Assembly (NCBI GenBank): GCA_900542805.1
Contig: UQOW01000012.1
Location: forward strand, 1-56,486
Reading direction: 5' to 3'
DNA length: 56,486 nucleotides
Source: an uncultured Sutterella sp.
GTDB lineage: Bacteria; Pseudomonadota; Gammaproteobacteria; Burkholderiales; Burkholderiaceae_F
The notes under the pieces are model-generated. The model was given only the letters and a program-made list of their open reading frames with translations. It was not told where the DNA came from and did no database searches. Below, piece by piece: positions 26,408 through 34,101 of this stretch (its first letter is position 1; the number at the start of each line of letters is the position of its first letter). A program made the translations under genes and the position numbers.

Positions 26408-26454
26408 GAATCCGTGCACCATGCTGTGTCGGGGGTCCGGATTCCCCTTTTTTT
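26408..26454 (+). terminator. Intrinsic terminator between lpxD and lpxA
   Basis: GAATCCG at 26408-26414 pairs with CGGATTC at 26438-26444. The hairpin is followed by CCC and seven T residues at 26448-26454. It starts only seven bases after the lpxD stop and ends 10 bases before the lpxA ATG. It fills most of the 62-base gap. Confidence 0.75.
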
Positions 26455-26463
26455 AAAAAAGCC

Positions 26464-27255
26464 ATGGCCCATATTCACCCTTCCAGTCTTGTCGACCCGG
26501 CGGCCCGATTGGCCGATGATGTCGTTGTCGGTCCTTTTTGCATCATCGGTCCGAATGTTCAAATCGGATCGGGGACGGTTTTAGATTCCTGTGTGCGCGT
26601 GTCGGGAATCACGCAAATCGGCGAGCGCAATCACATCTATCACGGAGCGGCTGTCGGATGCGATCCTCAGGATAAAAAGTACGATGCCGAGCCGACTCGG
26701 CTTGTCATCGGGGACGATAACGTCATTCGCGAGCACTGCACGCTTTCGACGGGTACCGTTCAGGACGAAGGGATTACGCGCATCGGGTCCCGCAATCTTC
26801 TGATGGCCAATGCCCATGTGGCGCACGACTGCCGAGTCGGAAGCGACATTATCCTCGCCAATAACTGCGGACTTGCCGGCCACGTGCACGTCGAAGACTT
26901 TGCCATTTTGGGCGGACAGTCCGGTGTTCACCAGTTCGTGCACATCGGCACGCACGCCTTTGTCGGCGGGGCCTCGGCCGTTTCCAAGGACGTTCCTCCG
27001 TATGTGATGTGTAACGGAAATCCAGCTTTGCCGCACGGATTAAATCTGGTCGGACTACGTCGTGCGGGCTTTACCAATGAGCTCATCGGTCTGATTAAGA
27101 GCGTATACCACGCCATTTACCGAGAAGGAAATCTTGTGGCCGATGCCGTGCGTGAAATCAATGCCATCATCGAAACGGCGCCCGAGGATGTCAAACCTCT
27201 TTTGATGCACATGCGCGACTTTGTCGTCACGAGCCCTCGCGGCATCGTTCGGTAG
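26464..27255 (+). CDS. lpxA: UDP-N-acetylglucosamine O-acyltransferase
   Basis: LpxA begins lipid A synthesis by transferring a 3-hydroxyacyl chain from acyl carrier protein to UDP-GlcNAc. The 263-residue protein (E. coli 262) is a hexapeptide-repeat beta-helix, with the catalytic His in NAHVAHDCRVGS and a helical C-terminus. NGNPALPHGLN keeps a glycine at the position that sets acyl-chain length in E. coli. That suggests a long (about C14) chain, by inference only. The ATG has no Shine-Dalgarno sequence: it is preceded by a run of A after the terminator's T-run. The start still matches the family. Confidence 0.97.
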   Translation: MAHIHPSSLVDPAARLADDVVVGPFCIIGPNVQIGSGTVLDSCVRVSGITQIGERNHIYHGAAVGCDPQDKKYDAEPTRLVIGDDNVIREHCTLSTGTVQDEGITRIGSRNLLMANAHVAHDCRVGSDIILANNCGLAGHVHVEDFAILGGQSGVHQFVHIGTHAFVGGASAVSKDVPPYVMCNGNPALPHGLNLVGLRRAGFTNELIGLIKSVYHAIYREGNLVADAVREINAIIETAPEDVKPLLMHMRDFVVTSPRGIVR

Positions 27256-27261
27256 ACCTAT

Positions 27262-28422
27262 ATGACCGAGACCGTCAAACGCAATGCCCTTTGGTGCGCC
27301 GGAGAGGCCTCGGGCGATTTCCTGGCAAGTCTGGTGATTCCGGAATTTGTACGACGGTTTCCGAATCTCGTGCCCTGCGGCGTTGCAGGGCCTAAGATGC
27401 GCGAGGCGGGACTTGCGGCTTGGGAAGACGCATCGACGTTGAGTGTTCGCGGGTATGTGGAAGTCATTAAACGCATTCCGGCAATTTTAGGATTGCGGCA
27501 TCGTCTCTTAAATCGTGCGGCACGAGAGCGGCCGGCTCTTTTTATCGGTGTTGACGCCCCGGACTTTAATCTCGGAATCGAAGCAAAGTTATCCCGAACC
27601 GGGATTCCGTGCATTCACATGGTCAGTCCCTCGATTTGGGCTTGGCGTCCCGAACGTATCGAACTTGTGAGGCGCTCTGCCCGTCACGTGCTTTTGATTT
27701 TTCCCTTTGAAGAGGGGATTTACCGGAAGGCGGGGATAGCGGCGACTTACATCGGTCACCCCTTAGCCGGCATCATTCCGATGGTGCCCGATACGGCTCG
27801 GGCCCGCACGTTGCTCGGAATTGCCCCTGAGACGCAAACGGTCATCGCCGTTTTGCCGGGCTCGCGCGTGGATGAGGTAAGCGGGTGCGGCCCCGTTTTC
27901 TTTGCCGCCTGTGAAAAGCTCGTCACGCTTGTGGGCGGCAAGATTGCCTTCGTGCTTCCGGCGATGACCGAGCAAGCGCGTCAAAAAATCCTTTCGGTTG
28001 CGGCACGGTACCCGAAGTTTGCCGAGGCGCTTTACGTTACCGTCGGACGCAACCACACGGTTTTGGAGTCTTCCGATGCCGTGATTGCCGCTTCGGGAAC
28101 GGCAACACTGGAGGCGGCTCTCTTTAAAAAACCGTTGGTTGTCGGCTACAAAATGCCGGCTCTTACGGCCTGGCTTATGCGCAATAAAGGCTTGATTCCA
28201 TACGTAAGTTTGCCCAACATCCTTTCGGATGAGGCACTTGTGCCGGAGTTTTTACAATACTATTGCACCCCCGAAGCGATTGCATACAGTATACTAGAGC
28301 AGTTGAAGCCGTCTCGTCGTGCTTTTCTTGTCGAACGCTTCACGCAAATGCATGAAACGCTTTTGCGGCCGACAGCTTCATTAGCGTGTGATGCAATCGC
28401 CCGCGTTCTTACGCATAGCTAG
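27262..28422 (+). CDS. lpxB: Lipid-A-disaccharide synthase
   Basis: LpxB (GT19 family) joins lipid X and UDP-2,3-diacylglucosamine into the lipid A disaccharide at the inner membrane face. The 386-residue protein shows CAGEASGDFLASLV at the N-terminus, GVDAPDFNLGIE, and the SPSIWAWRPERI signature. VLPGSRVDEV and ASGTATLEAAL, which bind the nucleotide sugar, follow. It begins 6 bases after lpxA. The usual downstream rnhB is absent. The 129-base gap that follows has a weak CTGAC / GTCAG hairpin and a T-run near 28482, possibly a terminator. Confidence 0.97.
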   Translation: MTETVKRNALWCAGEASGDFLASLVIPEFVRRFPNLVPCGVAGPKMREAGLAAWEDASTLSVRGYVEVIKRIPAILGLRHRLLNRAARERPALFIGVDAPDFNLGIEAKLSRTGIPCIHMVSPSIWAWRPERIELVRRSARHVLLIFPFEEGIYRKAGIAATYIGHPLAGIIPMVPDTARARTLLGIAPETQTVIAVLPGSRVDEVSGCGPVFFAACEKLVTLVGGKIAFVLPAMTEQARQKILSVAARYPKFAEALYVTVGRNHTVLESSDAVIAASGTATLEAALFKKPLVVGYKMPALTAWLMRNKGLIPYVSLPNILSDEALVPEFLQYYCTPEAIAYSILEQLKPSRRAFLVERFTQMHETLLRPTASLACDAIARVLTHS

Positions 28423-28501
28423 GGAGCAAGCCGGGATTCACGCTCTGACCTCTGACTCACGTCAGCTCGAGACTTCCTTTTTTAAACAGCATGTTTTTCT
28501 G

Positions 28502-28518
28502 CTCTTGATTGTCAAGAG
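28502..28518. repeat. Perfect palindrome upstream of the HTH gene
   Basis: CTCTTGA at 28502-28508 and TCAAGAG at 28512-28518 form a perfect 7-bp inverted repeat with a 3-base centre. It lies directly before an AGGAGG box. Its position fits an operator for autoregulation by the downstream HTH protein, which is how antitoxin-like proteins usually act. This is not shown by the sequence. Confidence 0.5.
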
Positions 28519-28551
28519 GAACAGGAGGCAACGTAACGGAGATGAGTGAGT

Positions 28552-28833
28552 ATGACTAGACGTTCTCACAGCGGGTTGTTCCTACCTAAGGAACTGAGAA
28601 AAGATTACCAAGAACGACTGAATGTCGCCTGCAAGGCCGATGCTGGAGACGGCCTGGCGGTCAGTCGTGTTTTAAGTGAGATTTGCCATGAAATCGGCAT
28701 GATTCGTGTGGCAGGAGCCTCCGGAATCGAACGCACGACGTTTTATCGGCTGTTAAGCGGTAAAACCGATTTGCGTGTCAGTAACGCCCTTAAAGTCGTT
28801 CGCGTCCTAGGCTGTCGATTGCCTTTGCGATAA
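28552..28833 (+). CDS. Small HTH protein resembling addiction-module antidote proteins (HI1420-like)
   Basis: This protein of about 93 residues has a C-terminal lambda-repressor-type helix-turn-helix: IGMIRVAGASGIERTTFYRL followed by LSGKTDLRVSNALKVVRVLG. The layout (two residues of regulatory helix, HTH, then a conserved LxVLxALG-like end) resembles the antidotes of HigBA/HI1419-HI1420 modules. No RelE-like toxin lies next to it: lpxB is upstream and a reverse-strand kinase downstream. ATG at 28552 follows GGAGATG at a suitable distance; GTG at 28546 is an alternative. It may be an orphan regulator left after toxin loss, or a repressor in its own right. Confidence 0.7.
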   Translation: MTRRSHSGLFLPKELRKDYQERLNVACKADAGDGLAVSRVLSEICHEIGMIRVAGASGIERTTFYRLLSGKTDLRVSNALKVVRVLGCRLPLR

Positions 28834-28838
28834 TTTTT

Positions 28839-28904
28839 CCCCGAAATCATTCGGGGGGACAAGCGCTTTCGTGCTGTCCCGAAGAGACCGGTCAGCGGTC
28901 TCTT
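28839..28904. terminator. Pair of hairpins between convergent genes
   Basis: CCCCGA / TCGGGG at 28839-28856 and AAGAGACC / GGTCTCTT at 28882-28904 lie between the HTH gene and the convergent kinase. Neither has a clean T-tail on either strand, so termination is likely but not certain. Confidence 0.45.
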
Positions 28905-28951
28905 CAAGTTTCCGGAAAGCCGATTGACGCCGGTCAGTCGCAGGATTTTCC

Positions 28952-30499
28952 TTATTCTTCACGCATTTGAACGAGCGTATCAAACGCTTGTTCCATGTCG
29001 CTTTTCACTAAACGTGTCTTCAAGTCATAAAGGCGCCGGTAAAGGCGTGTGTTTTCTTCATCGGGTAGGTAGGCGGCATTCATTTGAATCGTCCGCTTTA
29101 AGGACTTAATCGGCTCGTCGATAGCTCCGCTTGCCAAGGCCGCAAAGACGCAATTGGTGACGACGGCACCCCCGGCATTTCGAAACCGTACGACGCGACT
29201 TGCGAGCATGTCGGCTTTGATCTGATTCCAAAGCTCGTCACGACTGCCGCCTTCGGTGACGGTCACGGTATCGAGCGTGACGCCGGCCTTGCGGTACGTG
29301 TCGGTAATTTCCATATAGTCGTAACCGATGGCTTCCAAAACCGCCCGCCAAGCCACGAAGATGTCGTCTTTAAGCGTCATATTAAGTAAGCACCCGCTTA
29401 ACTTGGCGTTAGGGCCTGACCCCCCGGTCAGGTACGGTAAGAACACGACGCCGTTACAACCGGGTTTGACGTTTGCGGCGCCTTCGGACAGTTCTCGATA
29501 GTAAGAGGAATCCTCTTCCTTGCGGCAGATGTTGTCTTTAAACCAGCGAAGCGCAAGCCCTCCCGTCCGAATGTAGCCCCAGTAAAAATAGGTGTCTTTG
29601 AGAGTGCCGCTATTGAAAATCAATCCGGTCCCTTTTTTCGATAACGCCGGAACGATTCCCTTGGTCGAGACACAAAACATCGAGCAGGTTCCGGCCACAT
29701 CCACGCCCTTGTCGGAGGAAAAGACACCCGAGCCCAACATTGACTGCATCGTATCGCCCGCACCGGCGCACACGAGGGTGCCTTCTTTTAAACCCGTTTT
29801 TCGGGCCATCTGCGGACCGATGGTACCGATTGTGTCCCAGGGCTTGACAATGCGCGGCATGTAGCGCTCATCGATTCCGAGAATCCTTAATTGTTCAGGG
29901 CTCCAGCACTTTTCTTCGACTTTGTACCCGAGTCCCCAGCCCGACATCGTGCCCCAGTCGATAAAGGCATCGGCACCCTTAAGTCCGGCTAAATGCGCCA
30001 AAATATACGGAGCGTTATGCATGAACTTCACGCCTTTTTCGACAAATGTCGGACTGTTGGCAAGAAACCAGCGGGCGAACATCGCCGGAAATAGGCAAAG
30101 GGCCTCGGGGTTACCCGTTTCTTGAGCCCAAATCGGAAGGTTTAATGCGTTGATTCGATCACAGTCTTTTTGCGTGCGGCTATCGAGGTAATTGACGTAG
30201 GGCGTCACGGCATTTCCTTCAGCATCCACGCCGCAAATGCCGCAGATGATGCCGTCTCCCATGACAGCCTGAATTTGGGCCGGATCGAGTCCCTTGGCTC
30301 GAATCTCTCGGACGCAGGCGGCAATGCCTTCGACGGTTAAGGCGACGTACTCATCGGGGTCCATTTCCACACGGTCGGGCTTGGGGGTGTGTAATGTGGT
30401 CGGCTTGGCGTAGGTTGCGCGACACTTCCAGGAGGCGTCGTACACGGAAACCTTCACGCTTTGGGTTCCGGCGTCAAATCCGAGAAAGAGTTTTTCCAT
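28952..30499 (-). CDS. FGGY-family carbohydrate kinase (xylulokinase-like)
   Basis: This 515-residue cytosolic kinase belongs to the FGGY family (xylulose, glycerol, fuculose, ribulose and related sugars). The N-terminal phosphate loop is GFDAGTQSVKVSVYD. The second ATPase half has VCAGAGDTMQSMLGSG, DVAGTCSMF and, near the C-terminus, VTEGGSRDELWNQIKAD. The exact substrate cannot be read from sequence. It is monocistronic, on the strand opposite its neighbours, with no transporter, isomerase or regulator beside it. Sutterella-type bacteria use few sugars, which makes a lone sugar kinase notable. Confidence 0.85.
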   Translation of the reverse strand: MEKLFLGFDAGTQSVKVSVYDASWKCRATYAKPTTLHTPKPDRVEMDPDEYVALTVEGIAACVREIRAKGLDPAQIQAVMGDGIICGICGVDAEGNAVTPYVNYLDSRTQKDCDRINALNLPIWAQETGNPEALCLFPAMFARWFLANSPTFVEKGVKFMHNAPYILAHLAGLKGADAFIDWGTMSGWGLGYKVEEKCWSPEQLRILGIDERYMPRIVKPWDTIGTIGPQMARKTGLKEGTLVCAGAGDTMQSMLGSGVFSSDKGVDVAGTCSMFCVSTKGIVPALSKKGTGLIFNSGTLKDTYFYWGYIRTGGLALRWFKDNICRKEEDSSYYRELSEGAANVKPGCNGVVFLPYLTGGSGPNAKLSGCLLNMTLKDDIFVAWRAVLEAIGYDYMEITDTYRKAGVTLDTVTVTEGGSRDELWNQIKADMLASRVVRFRNAGGAVVTNCVFAALASGAIDEPIKSLKRTIQMNAAYLPDEENTRLYRRLYDLKTRLVKSDMEQAFDTLVQMREE

Positions 30500-30566
30500 A
30501 AAAGCAATCTCTTAAGAAGGTCAGGCCGTTTCGTCCGTTTTGCGGTTGTCCGAGCGGGCTTTGTCG

Positions 30567-30594
30567 TACTGAAAATCGAGCGAATCAGTATAAT
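30567..30594 (+). promoter_or_regulatory. Probable tig promoter
   Basis: A perfect TATAAT lies at 30589-30594, with a weak -35 (TACTGA, 30567-30572) at 16-bp spacing. It leaves a leader of about 100 bases before tig, in the gap between divergently transcribed genes. Confidence 0.55.
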
Positions 30595-30703
30595 GCACCT
30601 CACTTCGAACCTGCCATGCGTGTCGGCTCGATTTCTTTTTGTTGTTTAAACCCGCCGAATCTGCCCTTTTTCGGGGCATCGGCTATTTGGAAAAATTTCT
30701 GCG

Positions 30704-32056
30704 ATGACTGAAAACGTTCAAGACCAGGCGGCTCAAGAGCCCGTCAAGACCGAAGAAGTGAAGGCGGCCGAGCCCGAAAAGAACCCGCTTGAAAAATCCG
30801 TCGAATTTACGGTGAGTGCCGAAGAATTGAAAAAGGGCACGGAAGAGGCGTTAAAGCGCTATGCCAAGAAGGCTAAGATCGCCGGTTTCCGCCCCGGTCA
30901 CGTGCCGCCTGCGACCGTTCGTGCGATGTACGGACACGATGCGTATGTGGAAACATTAAACGATTTGATTGTCCGCGAGTTCGATAAGGCAGCCCAAGAA
31001 GCCAAACTCATGCTGGTCGGTCAGCCCGAAATCACGCCGGTTGAAACCAAGGAAGGCGAAGACCTTCGCTTTAAGGCTGTCGTCGAGTGCTATCCGGAAT
31101 TTACGCTTCCGTCTTTTGCCGATTTGCAGTTAAAGCGCTATGTGTGCCCCGTGACCGACGTCGAAGTTGACAAGACCGTGGAAGTAATGCGTAAGCAGCG
31201 CGCCACGCTCGTGGACGAGCAGGGACGCAAGGCGGCCGACGAGGATGTCCTGACGATTGACTTTAAGGGCATGAAAGACGGTGTGGCTTTCAAGGGCGGC
31301 ACGGCGGAAAACTTCCAAATGGTTGTCGGCGCCGGTCGTATGCTCCCGGAATTTGAAGAAGCCGTGCGCGGCATGGGTGTCGGCGAAACCAAGACCTTCA
31401 AGCTCACGTTCCCGAACGATTACGCCGAAAAGTCCTTGGCCGGTGTGACGGCGGACTTTGACGTGACCGTGAAGGCGATTAAGACCCCGATTCTGCCGGA
31501 ACTCAATGACGAGTTTGCCAAAAAGCTCGGCCAGGATTCCGTCGAGGCCTTGCGTGCCGAAGTGCGTAAGAATCTGGAGCGCGAAGTCAAGGCACGCCTT
31601 TTGTCTCGTACCAAGGTCGAAGTGATGGACGCCGTTGCCAAGCTTGCTCCGTTCCCCGCTCCCAAGGCCATGACCGAGCAAGAGCAGGAACGCCTGGCAC
31701 AGGAAGCCGTTCAAAACTTAAAGCAGTTCGGCTTAGATCCGAAGAAGGCTCCCAAGCTTCCGCTTGATATGTTCAAGCCCGAAGCGCAAAAACGTGTTGT
31801 CTTAGGTATCCTCGTTCACAAACTCGTGCAGGAAAAGAACCTTCTTGCCACGCAGGAGGATATCGAGAAGCTGGCCAGTGAAATTGCCGCCAGCTACGAA
31901 GATGCCGAAGCCGTGAAGAAGGAATTTTTAAGCGACAAGAATCAGGTCAATGCGTTCGGAAATGTGGCAACCGAAACTAAGGTTGTCGAGTACGTTCTCT
32001 CGCAAGCCAAGACCACGGAAGAAATCGTTCCGTTTGACGGCCTGATGAAGAAGTAA
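30704..32056 (+). CDS. tig: Trigger factor
   Basis: Trigger factor is the ribosome-bound chaperone and prolyl isomerase that meets nascent chains. The 450-residue protein has an N-terminal acidic extension of about 25 residues. The ribosome-binding signature follows (KIAGFRPGHVPPATV, compare GFRxGKVP). An FKBP-type domain spans about 175-265 (DVLTIDFKGMKDGVAF, GRMLPEFEEAVRGMGVGE), then the helical C-terminal arms. The ATG lacks a good Shine-Dalgarno sequence. tig-clpP-clpX-lon is the standard proteostasis order. Confidence 0.98.
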   Translation: MTENVQDQAAQEPVKTEEVKAAEPEKNPLEKSVEFTVSAEELKKGTEEALKRYAKKAKIAGFRPGHVPPATVRAMYGHDAYVETLNDLIVREFDKAAQEAKLMLVGQPEITPVETKEGEDLRFKAVVECYPEFTLPSFADLQLKRYVCPVTDVEVDKTVEVMRKQRATLVDEQGRKAADEDVLTIDFKGMKDGVAFKGGTAENFQMVVGAGRMLPEFEEAVRGMGVGETKTFKLTFPNDYAEKSLAGVTADFDVTVKAIKTPILPELNDEFAKKLGQDSVEALRAEVRKNLEREVKARLLSRTKVEVMDAVAKLAPFPAPKAMTEQEQERLAQEAVQNLKQFGLDPKKAPKLPLDMFKPEAQKRVVLGILVHKLVQEKNLLATQEDIEKLASEIAASYEDAEAVKKEFLSDKNQVNAFGNVATETKVVEYVLSQAKTTEEIVPFDGLMKK

Positions 32057-32080
32057 GAATCGGTCCCGAACTTACCGACA

Positions 32081-32127
32081 AAGCGGAAATCGGGGTATTC
32101 TCGGTTCCCGCTTTTTCATTTTTTTGA
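32081..32127 (+). terminator. Intrinsic terminator after tig
   Basis: AAGCGG at 32081-32086 pairs with CCGCTT near 32108-32113 in an imperfect 12-bp stem. It is followed by T-rich sequence (TTTTTCATTTTTTT), which ends just before the clpP ribosome site. Some read-through into clpP is likely. Confidence 0.7.
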
Positions 32128-32137
32128 GGCAAACCGT

Positions 32138-32752
32138 ATGCGTCCCGTTGATGATATGCTCATTCCGATGGTCGTTGAGCAAAGTGCTCGCGGCGAGCGG
32201 AGTTTTGATATTTATTCGCGCCTGCTGCGTGACCGTATTGTGTTTTTAAACGGCGAAGTGACCGGCGAGAGCGCGAATTTGGTTATCGCTCAGTTGCTTT
32301 TTTTAGAAAGCGAAGACCCCGATAAGGATATTTCGCTTTACATCAACAGCCCGGGAGGTTCTGTGTACGCGGGTCTCGGGATTTTCGATACGATGGAATT
32401 TATTAAGCCCGACGTGCAGACCATTTGCGTGGGGATGGCCGCCTCCATGGGGGCATTTCTTCTTGCCTCCGGCGCCAAGGGTAAGCGCTATTCGCTTCCC
32501 AATTCCCGCATCATGATTCACCAGCCTTCGGGCGGCAGTCGCGGCATGGCCAGCGATATTGCCATTCAGGCCAAAGAAATTCAGGATTTAAAGCAGCTGT
32601 TAAATGCCGTGTTGGCGGAAAAAACCGGCCGGTCCCTTGAGACGATTGCCCGTGATACGGATCGGGATAACTATATGTCCCCGAGTCAGGCGCTTCAGTA
32701 CGGTCTGATTGACCGCATTCTCACGCACCGGGCCCAAGGGACGTCTGTTTAA
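32138..32752 (+). CDS. clpP: ATP-dependent Clp protease proteolytic subunit
   Basis: ClpP forms the two-ring serine protease chamber used with ClpX. The 204-residue protein has the complete triad by spacing: Ser103 in GMAASMGAF, His128 in MIHQPSGG and Asp177 in DTDRDNYM. NSPGGSVYAG, the oxyanion-forming strand, is present. The N-terminus (IPMVVEQSARGERSFDIYSR) lacks a long propeptide. clpX follows after 11 bases, so both are made from one message. Confidence 0.99.
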   Translation: MRPVDDMLIPMVVEQSARGERSFDIYSRLLRDRIVFLNGEVTGESANLVIAQLLFLESEDPDKDISLYINSPGGSVYAGLGIFDTMEFIKPDVQTICVGMAASMGAFLLASGAKGKRYSLPNSRIMIHQPSGGSRGMASDIAIQAKEIQDLKQLLNAVLAEKTGRSLETIARDTDRDNYMSPSQALQYGLIDRILTHRAQGTSV

Positions 32753-32763
32753 GAGGGCTTTTT

Positions 32764-34011
32764 ATGACGACACACGATACGCAACGATGCAGTATTTGCG
32801 GACGGTGCCGCGAAGACTGCGCGGAACTGATTGATACGGGGCGGGGTATTTACGTCTGCGACCGCTGTATCAAGGGCTTAAATGCTGCGCTTGAAGGGAG
32901 TGCGGAGGGTACGCCCGAGAAAGCGTCTTCGGAGACTTTCGACGAGGCTCTTCCGACCCCCTCCGAGCTTCATGCGCACCTTTGTAACTATGTCATCGGT
33001 CAGGAAAAGGCCAAACGCATTCTTTCGGTGGCCGTTTACAACCACTACAAACGACTGAAGCACTTGGCTTCGGGTTCTGACGTTGAATTACAAAAGTCCA
33101 ATATTTTGCTCATCGGACCGACGGGTTCGGGCAAAACGCTCCTGGCACAAACGCTTGCTCGTGTTTTGAAGGTTCCCTTTGCCATCGCCGATGCGACGAC
33201 GTTAACGGAAGCCGGGTACGTCGGGGAAGATGTCGAAAACATCATTCATAAGCTGTTGCAGGCGGCCGACGGCGACGTGAAAAAGGCCGAGCGGGGGATT
33301 TTGTATTTGGACGAATTGGACAAAATCGCCCGTAAAAGCGAAAACCCGTCGATTACCCGAGACGTATCGGGCGAGGGGGTTCAGCAGGCGCTCTTAAAAC
33401 TCATTGAAGGAACGGTGTGTAACGTTCCTGCAGCCGGCGGTCGCAAAAATCCGCGTGGAGCCATGATTCCCGTTGACACGACCAATATTTTGTTTATCTG
33501 CGGCGGGGCTTTCGACGGACTCGAGAAAATCATCGGTAAGCGCACCGAAGGGCGTTCGGGTATCGGGTTTTCTTCCGAGGTGAAGAAAAAATCCGAGACG
33601 GAGCTGTCGGACTTAATCGCGCAGTGCGAGCCTAAGGACCTTGTCAAATTCGGGCTGATTCCCGAACTTGTCGGGCGCCTTCCCGTGACGGCGTGTTTGG
33701 CCGAGTTAACGCAAGACGCGCTTCGGGCGATTCTGACCGAGCCCAAAAACGCGCTTGTCAAGCAGTTTACCGAGCTCTTTGCTATGGACGGCGTGCGTCT
33801 TGAGGTGACCGACAAGGCAGTAACGGCCATTGCACGCCTGGCTTTGGAACGCAAGACCGGGGCACGCGGTCTTCGCTCGATTCTCGAAGGCGCTCTTTTG
33901 GAGCCGATGTACGAGATTCCGTCTGATAAAAATGTCGAACTCGTGCGTTTGGATGCCGATAAGACCGGCACGGGGCTTAGGGTCTCGTACGAGAAAAAAA
34001 CTTCGGCCTAA
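32764..34011 (+). CDS. clpX: ATP-dependent Clp protease ATP-binding subunit ClpX
   Basis: ClpX is the hexameric unfoldase that feeds ClpP. The 415-residue protein has the N-terminal zinc domain with Cys9, Cys12, Cys32 and Cys35. Two further cysteines (15, 19) lie inside this domain. The AAA+ module has Walker A GPTGSGKT at 118-125, Walker B LYLDELDKI and the pore loop GYVGEDVE. The IGF-type loop that docks ClpP is near RSGIGFSSEV. The C-terminal sensor-2 region GARGLRSILE is intact. Confidence 0.99.
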   Translation: MTTHDTQRCSICGRCREDCAELIDTGRGIYVCDRCIKGLNAALEGSAEGTPEKASSETFDEALPTPSELHAHLCNYVIGQEKAKRILSVAVYNHYKRLKHLASGSDVELQKSNILLIGPTGSGKTLLAQTLARVLKVPFAIADATTLTEAGYVGEDVENIIHKLLQAADGDVKKAERGILYLDELDKIARKSENPSITRDVSGEGVQQALLKLIEGTVCNVPAAGGRKNPRGAMIPVDTTNILFICGGAFDGLEKIIGKRTEGRSGIGFSSEVKKKSETELSDLIAQCEPKDLVKFGLIPELVGRLPVTACLAELTQDALRAILTEPKNALVKQFTELFAMDGVRLEVTDKAVTAIARLALERKTGARGLRSILEGALLEPMYEIPSDKNVELVRLDADKTGTGLRVSYEKKTSA

Positions 34012-34034
34012 ACCGAGCACGAAAACGCATTTGA

Positions 34035-34064
34035 GTTGAAAATAGTACGGACTGCCCTCATATA
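34035..34064 (+). promoter_or_regulatory. Possible heat-shock (sigma-32-like) promoter for lon
   Basis: GTTGAAA at 34035-34041 and CCCTCATATA at 34055-34064 are 13-14 bases apart. This resembles the sigma-32 pattern CTTGAAA-N13-CCCATNT, which drives lon in E. coli. The -10 part overlaps the terminator hairpin. Weak, motif-only evidence. Confidence 0.4.
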
Positions 34065-34089
34065 CAAAGCAGGTAGTCCGACTTTTTTT
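34048..34089 (+). terminator. Intrinsic terminator after clpX
   Basis: CGGACTGCC at 34048-34056 pairs with GGTAGTCCG at 34072-34080 (one G-T pair), followed by AC and seven T residues at 34083-34089. It ends 12 bases before the lon ATG. Confidence 0.8.
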
Positions 34090-34101
34090 CTATAGGTTAC
34101 G

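Noticed and set aside
28860..28881. Third hairpin (GGACA...TGTCC) between the HTH gene and the kinase as a separate regulatory RNA
   Set aside because: Short stem within an already hairpin-rich convergent gap and no promoter; more simply part of termination structure.
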